DNA of 14,725 nucleotides from Helicobacteraceae bacterium (GTDB lineage Bacteria; Campylobacterota; Campylobacteria; Campylobacterales; SZUA-545), in contig JAITEA010000193.1 in NCBI GenBank assembly GCA_031282285.1, positions 1-14,725 of the forward strand. The letters are read 5' to 3'. The position numbers and the translations under genes were made by a program. Positions 6,325-13,963 of the stretch are shown piece after piece. Numbering within the stretch: the first letter of the stretch is position 1; each line of letters starts with the position of its first letter. The notes beneath the pieces were generated by a model. It searched no databases, was not told the DNA's origin, and worked only from the letters and a program-made list of their open reading frames with translations.

Positions 6325-9123
6325 ATGTCATCGATAAATAGTATGAAACGGCGATCGTTTCTTAAGATCGGCGCGCTCGCGGGCGTTTTTGGCGCCGCGG
6401 GCTCGCTCGCTTCGGACGAAACGATCAGAACGGCAAGCGAAGCGGAGCTCAAAGAGGCGCGCGCCGGTAGCAAGCGGGTTAAAACTATCTGCTGTTACTG
6501 CTCGGTGGGGTGCGGCGTGGTAGCGGAGGTCAAAGACGGCGTGTGGATTCGTCAAGAGGTGGCGCAGGATCATCCAATCAGCCGCGGCGGGCATTGCTGC
6601 AAAGGCGCGGATATGATCGACAGGTACCGCGCCCAAAACCGCCTGCGCCGCCCGATCGAAAAGGTCGGCGGCAAGTGGAAAGCTACCGATTGGGATAGCG
6701 CGCTGGATAAGATCGCCGCCAAGCTAACCCAGCTTAGAAACGATCACGGACCCGACAGCGTGATGTTTATCGGATCGTCGAAGGTGAGCAACGAGGTCGA
6801 ATACTACATTCGCAAGTTCACCGCCTTTTTCGGCACGAACAACATAGACAATCAGGCGCGCATCTGCCACAGCCCGACGGTCGCCGGCGTGGCGAATACT
6901 TGGGGTTACGGCGCTATGACCAATCCGGTGGCGGATATGCAAAACAGCAAGCTGATCTTGGTCTTGGGCGCGAATCCGGCGGTAAATCACCCGATCGCGA
7001 TGCAGCATATACTCAAAGCCAAAAACGACAACGGCGCGAAAATTATCTCCATCGATCCGCGCTTCACGAAAACCTCCGCCAAAGCCGATGTTTTCGTGCG
7101 GATTCGCCCCGGGACGGATATTCCCTTCGTTTACGGGCTGATCCGTATTCTGCGCGACGAGAAGCTCTACGATAAGCGCTTTGTCGACGATCGCGTCTAT
7201 GGTATGGACGAGATATTCAAAGAGTGCGAACAATATACCCCGCAGGTCGTAGCGGATATTTGCCATTGCAAACCGGAGGAGCTGATCAAGGTCGCTCATC
7301 TGCTGGCAAAAACCAAGCCCGGGACGCTGATCTGGGCTATGGGGCTGACGCAGCACACGATCGGCTCGTCCAACACGCGCATCGGTCCTATCTTGCAGTT
7401 GCTGCTGGGCAATATGGGCAGAGCCGGCGGCGGGACCAATATCCTGCGCGGGCACGACAATGTTCAGGGCGCCTCCGATATGGGCTGCCTCGCCAACGAA
7501 CTGCCCGGGTATTACGGCGTGGGCGAGAGCGCGTGGAAGTACTACGCCGATCAGTGGGAGGTCGATTACGAGTGGCTCAAAAATCGCTTCAAATCGCCGG
7601 AGATGATGACCAAAGTCGGAACAAGCCTATCGCTCTTTCCCTTCGGCGTACTGGACGAAGCCAACGCCAAGCATAACGGCGGTACGACGATAAAAGCCGT
7701 CGTCGTGATCGGCAACGGGATCAGCACGGTGGCGCTAACGCACAAGGTCAAAGAGGCGCTGGAGAAGGCGGAGCTGGTCGTCTTTGTCGATCCGTTTGTG
7801 GCGGACGCGGCGGTGATTCCCGACAAAAACGATAACCTGTTCGTACTGCCCGCGGCGACGCAGATCGAAAACAGCGGCGTTACGGTCAATACCAGCCGCG
7901 TGGCGCAGTGGCGCTTTCAGGTGGTCGAGCCGCTGTACGAGTCGTGGCAGGATCAAAAAATCCTCTTCGAGCTTGCCAAACGGCTCGGCTTTTACGAGGA
8001 ATATACCCGCGCCCTCAAAAAGTTCGGCGGCGTAGAGGCGTGGCCGGAGTGCGCCACCCGCGAGTTTTCCAAAGCGTGCAAGCCGATCGGACTGCAAGGG
8101 TGGCAGCCCGAGAGGATTCAGTCTCATACGCTCAACTGGCATCTGTTCGATTCCAAAACGACGGAGGGCGGCGGCAAACACAACGGCGAATACTACGGGC
8201 TGCCGTGGCCTTGCTGGACGGATACGCATTGCGGATCGCCTATTTTGTACGATCTCTCAAAGCCCGTAAGCAAAGGCGGTATGGGATTTCGCAACCGCTT
8301 TGGCTTGGAGCATAACGGCGTCAGCCAGCTTGCGGCGAAAGGCAGCGCGCCGGTCGGCTCCAGCATCGACGGCGGCTATCCGCAGATTACGGCGGAGAAT
8401 ATCGAATCGCTTGGCATCAAGCTCACGGACGAGGAGCGCGAGAAGGTCAAAGGCAAAACTTGGACTACCGACGACAGCGGCGTTCTCAACCGCAAGGCGC
8501 TTGAGGCTGGGCTGGCGCCGTATGGCAACGCGAGGGCGCGGTGCATTGTCTGGGAGTTTATCGATCCAATCCCAAAACACCGCGAGGGTTTGCATTCGCC
8601 GCGCGTCGATCTTATCGACAAATACCCCGCGATCGACGACAAGGCGGGGCATTTCCGCGTCGATACGCGCTACCGATCGGAGCAGAAGGCGCGAGATTGG
8701 ACGAAGGAGTTTCCTATTTCCGTCGTATCGGGACGGATCGTCGAACATATGGGCACGGGGACGGAGACGAGGGCGAGCAAATATCTAGCGGAGCTTGCCC
8801 CCGAGATGTATGTGGAGATACACCCGCATACGGCGGCGGAGTACGATATTAGCGATCGGGGCTTTGTATGGATTTACGGCGCTAACGGCGGCAAGATCAA
8901 GGTAAGGGCGTTTTACAGCTATACGATACTGCCAAACCAGCTATTTATGCCGCAGGTATTTTCCGGCTGGTGGTCGGGCGTAAGCCTTGCCGATCGCTTC
9001 CCCGAAGGGACGCAGCCGTTCGCGCTTGGAGAAAACTCCAATCAGGTCGCAAATTACGGCTACGATCAGCAAACCGCCTGCCCCGAAAGTAAAATATCGC
9101 TGGTTAGAATTGAAAAAGCGTAA
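6325..9123 (+). CDS. fdhA: Formate dehydrogenase catalytic subunit, cysteine form (Cys181)
   Basis: This 932-residue paralogue of the upstream subunit has the same domain order: Tat motif KRRSFLKIG (8-16), [4Fe-4S] ligands Cys56, Cys59, Cys63 and Cys91, then Cys181-His in place of Sec-His (TGC at 6865), bis-MGD segments (LVLGANPAVNHP; ILRGHDNVQGASDM) and the C-terminal cofactor domain with VSGRIVEHMGTGTETRAS. It should be a selenium-independent, usually slower formate dehydrogenase. ATG 6325 follows AAGGGA by six bases and puts the Tat motif near the N-terminus. The frame stays open back to 6151, but that start would bury the Tat motif 58 residues inside. Parts of the two genes are almost identical in DNA while the middle is diverged. 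It shares FdhB and FdhC with the Sec subunit, since only one set of each follows. Confidence 0.95.
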   Translation: MSSINSMKRRSFLKIGALAGVFGAAGSLASDETIRTASEAELKEARAGSKRVKTICCYCSVGCGVVAEVKDGVWIRQEVAQDHPISRGGHCCKGADMIDRYRAQNRLRRPIEKVGGKWKATDWDSALDKIAAKLTQLRNDHGPDSVMFIGSSKVSNEVEYYIRKFTAFFGTNNIDNQARICHSPTVAGVANTWGYGAMTNPVADMQNSKLILVLGANPAVNHPIAMQHILKAKNDNGAKIISIDPRFTKTSAKADVFVRIRPGTDIPFVYGLIRILRDEKLYDKRFVDDRVYGMDEIFKECEQYTPQVVADICHCKPEELIKVAHLLAKTKPGTLIWAMGLTQHTIGSSNTRIGPILQLLLGNMGRAGGGTNILRGHDNVQGASDMGCLANELPGYYGVGESAWKYYADQWEVDYEWLKNRFKSPEMMTKVGTSLSLFPFGVLDEANAKHNGGTTIKAVVVIGNGISTVALTHKVKEALEKAELVVFVDPFVADAAVIPDKNDNLFVLPAATQIENSGVTVNTSRVAQWRFQVVEPLYESWQDQKILFELAKRLGFYEEYTRALKKFGGVEAWPECATREFSKACKPIGLQGWQPERIQSHTLNWHLFDSKTTEGGGKHNGEYYGLPWPCWTDTHCGSPILYDLSKPVSKGGMGFRNRFGLEHNGVSQLAAKGSAPVGSSIDGGYPQITAENIESLGIKLTDEEREKVKGKTWTTDDSGVLNRKALEAGLAPYGNARARCIVWEFIDPIPKHREGLHSPRVDLIDKYPAIDDKAGHFRVDTRYRSEQKARDWTKEFPISVVSGRIVEHMGTGTETRASKYLAELAPEMYVEIHPHTAAEYDISDRGFVWIYGANGGKIKVRAFYSYTILPNQLFMPQVFSGWWSGVSLADRFPEGTQPFALGENSNQVANYGYDQQTACPESKISLVRIEKA
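6865..6895 (+). other. Relic of a SECIS hairpin in the cysteine paralogue
   Basis: The stem TCGCC (6881-6885) with GGCGA (6891-6895) is fully retained at the same distance from the TGC codon as in the Sec gene. The loop reads GGCGT, so the uracil at position 24 needed for SelB binding is C (6888). With TGC replacing TGA the element has no remaining decoding role. This suggests descent from a Sec gene, or a coding constraint on the peptide. Confidence 0.6.
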
Positions 9124-9137
9124 GGAGGTTTAATATT

Positions 9138-9734
9138 ATGGGACGAATGAAGTTTTACTGCGACGAGGGGCGCTGCATCGACTGCAACGGCTGCGTCGTC
9201 GCGTGCAAAGAGGCTCACGAGATTCCCGTCGGCGTTAATCGCCGGCGGGTCGTAACGATCAACGAGGGGATCGTGGGAGAGGAGACGAGTTTGAGCGTGG
9301 CGTGTATGCACTGCTCGGACGCGCCCTGCCAGCAGATATGCCCGACCGATTGTTTTTATATCCGCACCGACGGCGTGGTGCTTCACGACAAGAACAAGTG
9401 TATCGGATGCAGCTACTGCCTGTTTGCCTGCCCGTTCGGCGCGCCGCAGTTTCCAAAGCACGGCGCGTTCGGCACGAAAGGCAAGATGGACAAATGCACC
9501 TTCTGCGCCGGCGGACCGGACGAAACGCACTCCCACGAGGAGATGGAGCGCTACGGGCAGAACCGTATGGCGGAAGGCAAGCCGCCGATGTGCGCCTCGA
9601 TGTGCTCTACCAAAGCGCTGCTCGCTGGCGATAGCGACGAGATTAGCCGCATATTCTTAACCCGCGTCGTCGCCAAAGGCGGCGGAACGCGCGCCAAACC
9701 GCCGTTATGGGAACAGGTCTATGGCGACAAGTAA
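9138..9734 (+). CDS. fdhB: Formate dehydrogenase iron-sulfur subunit
   Basis: This 198-residue DMSO reductase-type electron-transfer subunit carries four [4Fe-4S] clusters that pass electrons from FdhA to the membrane cytochrome. Sixteen ligand cysteines are visible in four groups: 13/16/19/23, 56/59/64/68, 88/91/94/98 and 120/123/152/156. Cys8 and Cys72 are additional. It lacks the C-terminal membrane helix of E. coli FdnH, as is usual for the epsilonproteobacterial form, and has no signal of its own, so it is presumably exported together with FdhA through the Tat pathway. ATG 9138 follows AAGGAGG (9122-9128) by nine bases; ATG 9147 is an alternative. It overlaps fdhC by 14 bases. As the only fdhB, it must serve both catalytic paralogues. 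Confidence 0.95.
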   Translation: MGRMKFYCDEGRCIDCNGCVVACKEAHEIPVGVNRRRVVTINEGIVGEETSLSVACMHCSDAPCQQICPTDCFYIRTDGVVLHDKNKCIGCSYCLFACPFGAPQFPKHGAFGTKGKMDKCTFCAGGPDETHSHEEMERYGQNRMAEGKPPMCASMCSTKALLAGDSDEISRIFLTRVVAKGGGTRAKPPLWEQVYGDK

Positions 9735-10677
9735 CGAGAGCTTTTTCAAACGCAACCAAGCCTACTTCTGGACGGCGCTTGGGCTGGGAGTCGGCGGCGG
9801 GTTTTTTATTGCCGTACTGCTCGTGGTGGATTGGAACTATCTGGGGCGCTACACGATCGCGCTGCTGACGGACGGCAACTATCAGGGGATCGTCGATCCC
9901 CCCGCCACCAACTACGAGGCGATGAAAAACGCGGCGTTTGGTCCCGCTTACAACGCGATCGCGCCGGAGGTGATTCGCGGCAGCAACGAGCGGCAGCTCT
10001 TGATCTGGTATCTGTTCTTGTTCGAGGTTTCGCTCTTTGCGCTGATGTATGTTTTCACGGGGCGCAAAGCGGCGAAAATCACGCGACCAGACGATCTGGT
10101 TCAGGTTTTCACCCCCTTTCAGCGGTTGATCATCTGGAGCAACGTTGCCGTGATCGTCTATTTGATCATAAGCGGCTTCAACATCACTTGGTCGCTTAGG
10201 AGCGAGGGCGGCGCGATCCCCTACTATCTGCGCGTCTCGCACGAGATCGTGGGGCTGGCTTGGCTTCCGTTGTGGCTGATCACCACGATTATGACCTTCA
10301 AGGACTGCCCGATACTGCGCAAACACACCGCCTTCAGATTCTTTATGGCGGGGCGTTACAAGCCCTTTAAGCGGATCATCTGGTTTTTCTACGCGATGAT
10401 GGGCGGCGGGCTATTATTGAGCGGTTATCTGCTCTGGTATCTGCATCCAAGCGAGGTTGTCAACGCCGAGGTGATACAGCTTAAGCGCACGCTGATCTAT
10501 TTCCACTTCGGCACAAGCCTGCCGATGATGTTCTTTTTGCTCGACTTCGCGCACTCGGTAACGACGGCGATACGCGGCAATATCAAATATCTATGGACGG
10601 GCAAGTTTCCGCGCGAGCATTTAGAACAGCTCGATCCCGAAGTGTTGATAGACCTGCGGCGCGTCGGGCGGGCGTAG
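9721..10677 (+). CDS. fdhC: Formate dehydrogenase cytochrome b subunit
   Basis: This 318-residue integral membrane protein anchors the enzyme and passes electrons to menaquinone through b-type haems. Hydrophobic segments lie at about 15-37, 92-113, 136-157, 174-193, 219-241 and 257-277. The last four form the cytochrome b core. Histidines at 174, 202, 242, 262 and 278 are haem-ligand candidates, and H262/H278 bracket the last helix as in FdnI-type subunits. The extra N-terminal pair of helices with a long loop (38-91) makes it longer than E. coli FdnI and is typical of Wolinella and Campylobacter FdhC. ATG 9721 lies inside the end of fdhB, so translation is probably coupled. The next gene starts nine bases after its stop. 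Confidence 0.93.
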   Translation: MATSNESFFKRNQAYFWTALGLGVGGGFFIAVLLVVDWNYLGRYTIALLTDGNYQGIVDPPATNYEAMKNAAFGPAYNAIAPEVIRGSNERQLLIWYLFLFEVSLFALMYVFTGRKAAKITRPDDLVQVFTPFQRLIIWSNVAVIVYLIISGFNITWSLRSEGGAIPYYLRVSHEIVGLAWLPLWLITTIMTFKDCPILRKHTAFRFFMAGRYKPFKRIIWFFYAMMGGGLLLSGYLLWYLHPSEVVNAEVIQLKRTLIYFHFGTSLPMMFFLLDFAHSVTTAIRGNIKYLWTGKFPREHLEQLDPEVLIDLRRVGRA

Positions 10678-10686
10678 GGAGCGGAT

Positions 10687-11466
10687 TTGTCGCTTGTGAA
10701 GGAGGTTTTGATCGAATCGCGCGATCGCTTCGGCGCGCGCGAAACGATCGACTATGTAATCGGCGAGGAGCGGATCGGCTTCTACCTCAACGGCGAGAAA
10801 CTGCTCTCGGTTATGAGCGTGCCGCAAGATCAGGACGCGCACATAGTCGGTTTCCTGCTCTCCGAAGGGGTAATCAAAGACATAAGCGAGATCAAATCCA
10901 TCGCGATCGCCGAAGACGGTTTGGCGGTCTATCTGGAGGCGAATATCGACGAGAGCGCCCGACAAAACCTCTTTCGCGAAAAGACGCTCACCAGCGGCTG
11001 CTGCGTGGGCGTAACGGGCAATGTGGAGGACAAGATCGCGCGCGAGTTTTTGACCTCCGATTACAAGATCGCGATCGGCGTTTTGCTTGATTGCGTGGAA
11101 GCCTTCGCGCGTAAAACCGCGCTGTTTGACAAAACGGGTTGCGTCCATCGCGCCGCGCTTATCCTAGAAAGCGGCGAAATCTTCGACGCGGAGGATATAG
11201 GGCGGCACAACGCGATCGACAAGGCTATCGGGCGTGCGAGGCTAAAGGGCTTCGACCCCTCGCGATCGGCGCTGCTGACTACGGGGAGGCTCTCTATGGA
11301 GATGGCGATGAAGTGCGTTATGCACCGCGTTCCGATCGTAGTCAGCAAAGCCGCCGTAACCTTTCAGGGGATCAAAGCCGCGCAGGAGTACGGCGTTACG
11401 ATGGCGGGCTTTGCCAGAAACGGCAGGATTGGCGTTTATACGCATTCGGGAAGGATTGTCTCTTGA
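10687..11466 (+). CDS. fdhD: Formate dehydrogenase accessory sulfurtransferase FdhD
   Basis: FdhD takes sulfur from a cysteine desulfurase and places it on the molybdenum bis-MGD cofactor, which is needed for formate dehydrogenase activity. The 259-residue product shows the family's order: an N-terminal sheet with GFYLNGEKLLSVM, then HIVGFLLSEGVI, the catalytic loop TSGCCVG with adjacent Cys105-Cys106 instead of the CxxC of E. coli, and the C-terminal FDAEDIGRHNAIDKAIG and TTGRLSMEMAMK motifs. TTG 10687 is favoured because GGGAG (10677-10681) ends five bases before it; GTG 10696 is the alternative. The stop TGA overlaps the TTG of the next gene (TTGA). It would serve both FdhA paralogues. Confidence 0.93.
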   Translation: MSLVKEVLIESRDRFGARETIDYVIGEERIGFYLNGEKLLSVMSVPQDQDAHIVGFLLSEGVIKDISEIKSIAIAEDGLAVYLEANIDESARQNLFREKTLTSGCCVGVTGNVEDKIAREFLTSDYKIAIGVLLDCVEAFARKTALFDKTGCVHRAALILESGEIFDAEDIGRHNAIDKAIGRARLKGFDPSRSALLTTGRLSMEMAMKCVMHRVPIVVSKAAVTFQGIKAAQEYGVTMAGFARNGRIGVYTHSGRIVS

Positions 11467-12143
11467 CGCGTTTGGATTATCTGCATACGAAACTGCTTAG
11501 ATTGAGCGACGACGATCGCCGCAAGATCGACGACCTCAGAGGTCCGTTCGCCGCCTGCGTTCGCGTAAGCTCCGATCTTAAAGCCGAGTTGCTGGCGACG
11601 GCAGACACGGTTTTCAAGCCGCTGTTTGATCGCGGCGCGCTTATAACGCAAAACGCCCAAAAGGCGCTAAGCGAGGGGCGGACGATTGTCGCCGAAGCGT
11701 TGGAGATCGATACCTTTTTTATCAACGATCTATCGGCTTTACCAAGCGATCGCGTCTTTGTCGCGCATTCGGATTCCATCGCGCCAACCGAACGCAATCT
11801 GCAACAAGCGGCGATCGATTTTTTCGCCAAGCGCTTGATCGCGCCCTATATAAGCGCGCAAAATACCGCGCCCAACACGCTGCTGATTCGCCTAAAAGGT
11901 ATCAAGGCGCGCTCGCTCGTTCAGGCGCTCAAACTCGACGAGATCGCGATCACCAACGGAGAGGGCTGCTCGCTCGATCTATTCACGCCCTCGTTCGTCG
12001 TGCAAAGCTACGGCTATAGCGAGGATATGGCGCGCGAGGCGATCAGCCTCTCGTGGGCGGCGGATATCGACGAGAAGACGCTGTTTGGCACGTTTGACAA
12101 ATTGATCTTTAGATATAGACAGATTAGGCGGTTATTCCCATAA
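11463..12143 (+). CDS. PLP-domain-less cysteine desulfurase-like protein (C-terminal domain with loop cysteine)
   Basis: The last 95 or so residues of this 226-residue protein resemble the small C-terminal domain of class V aminotransferases of the NifS/IscS type. A beta strand (LLIRLKGI) is followed by AITNGEGCSLD, which aligns with the active-site loop SSGSACTS of IscS, and then by PSFVVQSYGYSEDMAREAISLSW, which matches PSYVL..LG......SIR.S.G. Cys169 occupies the place of the persulfide cysteine. The first 110 residues are helical and show no PLP-binding lysine motif, so it cannot be an ordinary desulfurase. Because it sits between fdhD and moeA, with overlapping codons on both sides (TTGA; TAATG), a role in delivering sulfur to FdhD is the natural guess, not proven. 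TTG 11463 follows GGGAAGGA by seven bases. The frame is open upstream inside fdhD, but that is a shadow. Confidence 0.75.
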   Translation: MTRLDYLHTKLLRLSDDDRRKIDDLRGPFAACVRVSSDLKAELLATADTVFKPLFDRGALITQNAQKALSEGRTIVAEALEIDTFFINDLSALPSDRVFVAHSDSIAPTERNLQQAAIDFFAKRLIAPYISAQNTAPNTLLIRLKGIKARSLVQALKLDEIAITNGEGCSLDLFTPSFVVQSYGYSEDMAREAISLSWAADIDEKTLFGTFDKLIFRYRQIRRLFP

Positions 12144-13381
12144 TGACTAAAACCTCTTTCAGTATTTCAGAGGCGCTTGCTTTGCTCTTGAGCAAGATAG
12201 AGCCAAACGCGCAGAGCGAAAGCGTCGCGCTCTTTAGTTGCGCCGGCAGGGCGCTAGCCGAGGATATTACGGCTAGGCGCGCGCTGCCGCCGTTTGACAA
12301 CTCGGCTATGGACGGCTACGCAATCAAGCTCGCCGACGCGGGCGCGATCGCGCGGGTAACCGATACCGTTTTCGCCGGATCGGCGCCGGCAAAAGCGGTT
12401 GGCAAGGGCGAGGCGATCAAGATTATGACCGGCGCGGGCGTCCCAGAAGGCGCGGAGGCGATCGTGATGATCGAGCATATAGAGATCGTCGGCGAAAACC
12501 TAATCAAACTGCCTTCCGCGATCGCGCCAAATCAGCATATCCGTCTGGCGGGCGAGGAGTTTGGGGCGGGCGTTAAACTATTGCGCGCCGGCGAGCGGTT
12601 AAACGCCGTCAAAACCGCGCTGCTCGCCTCGCAGGGCATTATGAGCGCGAGCGTCTATAAACGCCTCAAGATCGCCGTAATCTCAAGCGGCGACGAATTG
12701 GTAGAGCCGTGGCAAACGCCCGCGCCGTTTCAGATATTCAACTCCAACGCCGCGGCTATCGCGCTCAGCTTGGAAGAGGCGGGATTCGAGACGAGTTACG
12801 AAGGGCTTGGCGGCGACGATCCCGCGCTGCTGGCGCAAATGATACAAAAGGCGCTCGCGGCAAACGACGCGCTTGTCGTTACGGGCGGCGTCAGCGCGGG
12901 CGACGCGGACTACTCCAGAAGGGTTTTTGAGAGTCTGAACGCGGAGATTTTCTTTCACGGGCTGAACTTCAAACCGGGCAAACCGACGATGGCGGGCAGG
13001 GTTTTTGGCAAGCCGTTTTTCGCGCTGCCCGGCAATCCTATGAGCGCGCTTGCCAATCTCTATATGCTCGCGCTGCCCGCCTTTCGCAAACTTCAGGGCG
13101 ATCTGGCGGTTTATAGCGATTTCTGCGTCGCCGAAAACGCGGAGCCTTTCGAGATCAAAGGCGATCGCGACACGGCGTTTCTTGGCGTTCTCAAAAGCGG
13201 GCGCTGGAGGATAACGCGCGGCGGCAAATACGGTTCTGGAATGCTCCTGCCGCTTGCCAAAAGCGACAGCTTCGCTATCTTTTCCAAAAGCGTCCGCGAG
13301 GTCAAAGCGGGCGAAGCCATCAAGGTTATCCCGCTCGATCGCTTCCCCGGAGTCGCCCCCGACGATCCCATCAACCGCTAA
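12143..13381 (+). CDS. moeA: Molybdopterin molybdenumtransferase MoeA
   Basis: MoeA inserts molybdate into adenylylated molybdopterin in the last common step of molybdenum cofactor synthesis in the cytoplasm. The 412-residue length matches E. coli MoeA (about 411). Family motifs appear in order: PPFDNSAMDGYAI (49-61), IMTGAGVPEGAEAIVMIE (94-111), SSGDEL (181-186), TGGVSAGDAD (247-256), GLNFKPGKPTMAG (273-285) and LPGNPMSA (295-302), then domain IV at the C-terminus. ATG 12143 overlaps the upstream stop by one base. Placing it in the fdh operon ties cofactor supply to enzyme production. It is the last gene of the run; no clear terminator with a T tail follows. Confidence 0.95.
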   Translation: MTKTSFSISEALALLLSKIEPNAQSESVALFSCAGRALAEDITARRALPPFDNSAMDGYAIKLADAGAIARVTDTVFAGSAPAKAVGKGEAIKIMTGAGVPEGAEAIVMIEHIEIVGENLIKLPSAIAPNQHIRLAGEEFGAGVKLLRAGERLNAVKTALLASQGIMSASVYKRLKIAVISSGDELVEPWQTPAPFQIFNSNAAAIALSLEEAGFETSYEGLGGDDPALLAQMIQKALAANDALVVTGGVSAGDADYSRRVFESLNAEIFFHGLNFKPGKPTMAGRVFGKPFFALPGNPMSALANLYMLALPAFRKLQGDLAVYSDFCVAENAEPFEIKGDRDTAFLGVLKSGRWRITRGGKYGSGMLLPLAKSDSFAIFSKSVREVKAGEAIKVIPLDRFPGVAPDDPINR

Positions 13382-13397
13382 AGCGCTCTTTATACGC

Positions 13398-13403
13398 TAT
13401 AAT
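13398..13403 (+). promoter_or_regulatory. Candidate -10 box for the secreted-paralogue genes
   Basis: TATAAT lies 38 bases before the next ATG, in the 60-base gap after moeA. No -35 consensus is visible. It overlaps the left edge of an inverted repeat, 13401-13409 with 13421-13430 (AATGCCCGC/GCGGGGCATT, one bulged G, 11-base loop), which has no T tail and could be a leader hairpin or a protein-binding site. Confidence 0.45.
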
Positions 13404-13441
13404 GCCCGCAATCAAATAAAGCGGGGCATTGGAGCGTACCG

Positions 13442-13942
13442 ATGAAAAATATTGCCGTTGGGTTCTTGTCGCTAGCGGTTGGCTTTTTGCCTATGTTTGC
13501 CGATCCGTCGGATATAGAAGCGATGCAGGGCGAATGGTTTGGAACCATATACGGCGAATTCGACGCAGCGGCTATTACGGACGCTAAAGCTACAATCAAA
13601 GCCGATAGATTCACGATCGAATATCCCCCTTTTAACTGCGAAACGGTTTCGGTCAATCAAGAGGAGCTTACCAAAGAAGAAATTAAAGAAGAATGCAGAT
13701 ATCTGATAGAAAACCAAAATAGAAAAGATAAAAAATATCCCACTAAACCATGCATAGACGAATATATAATAATTAACTATACTAATCTTAGAATTATAGG
13801 AGATAAACTCTGCTATGGCTTTTCCGATCATCTTGCAACAATGTTGGTGGAAGAATCTACTTCAAGGAAAGGCGTCTTAATCTTGGAATTAAAGTTTTAT
13901 CATGAATATGGCTTTATTCAGGGTTATTTGGAGCACAAATAA
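13442..13942 (+). CDS. Small secreted protein, first copy of a tandem pair
   Basis: This 166-residue protein has a Sec-type signal peptide (residues 1-20, ending FLPMFA, likely cleaved before DPSD). The mature part begins with a short stretch containing MQGEWFGTIYGEF, a G-x-W-x-G type opening reminiscent of lipocalin-like beta-barrels, but I cannot assign a family. Four cysteines at 66, 85, 104 and 124 are kept in the neighbouring copy and could form two disulfides in the periplasm. The central part (73-100) is charged and helical. The start is ATG 13442 with GGAG (13431-13434) seven bases upstream. The sequence is more AT-rich than the operon before it. Function unknown. Confidence 0.7.
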   Translation: MKNIAVGFLSLAVGFLPMFADPSDIEAMQGEWFGTIYGEFDAAAITDAKATIKADRFTIEYPPFNCETVSVNQEELTKEEIKEECRYLIENQNRKDKKYPTKPCIDEYIIINYTNLRIIGDKLCYGFSDHLATMLVEESTSRKGVLILELKFYHEYGFIQGYLEHK

Positions 13943-13963
13943 ACCTAAATAATGAGTTTATCA

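Noticed and set aside
11139..11462. N-terminal extension of the desulfurase-like protein inside fdhD, which might have supplied the missing PLP domain.
   Set aside because: It is an arginine-rich shadow of fdhD without a PLP motif. TTG 11463 has a good Shine-Dalgarno sequence and overlaps the fdhD stop.
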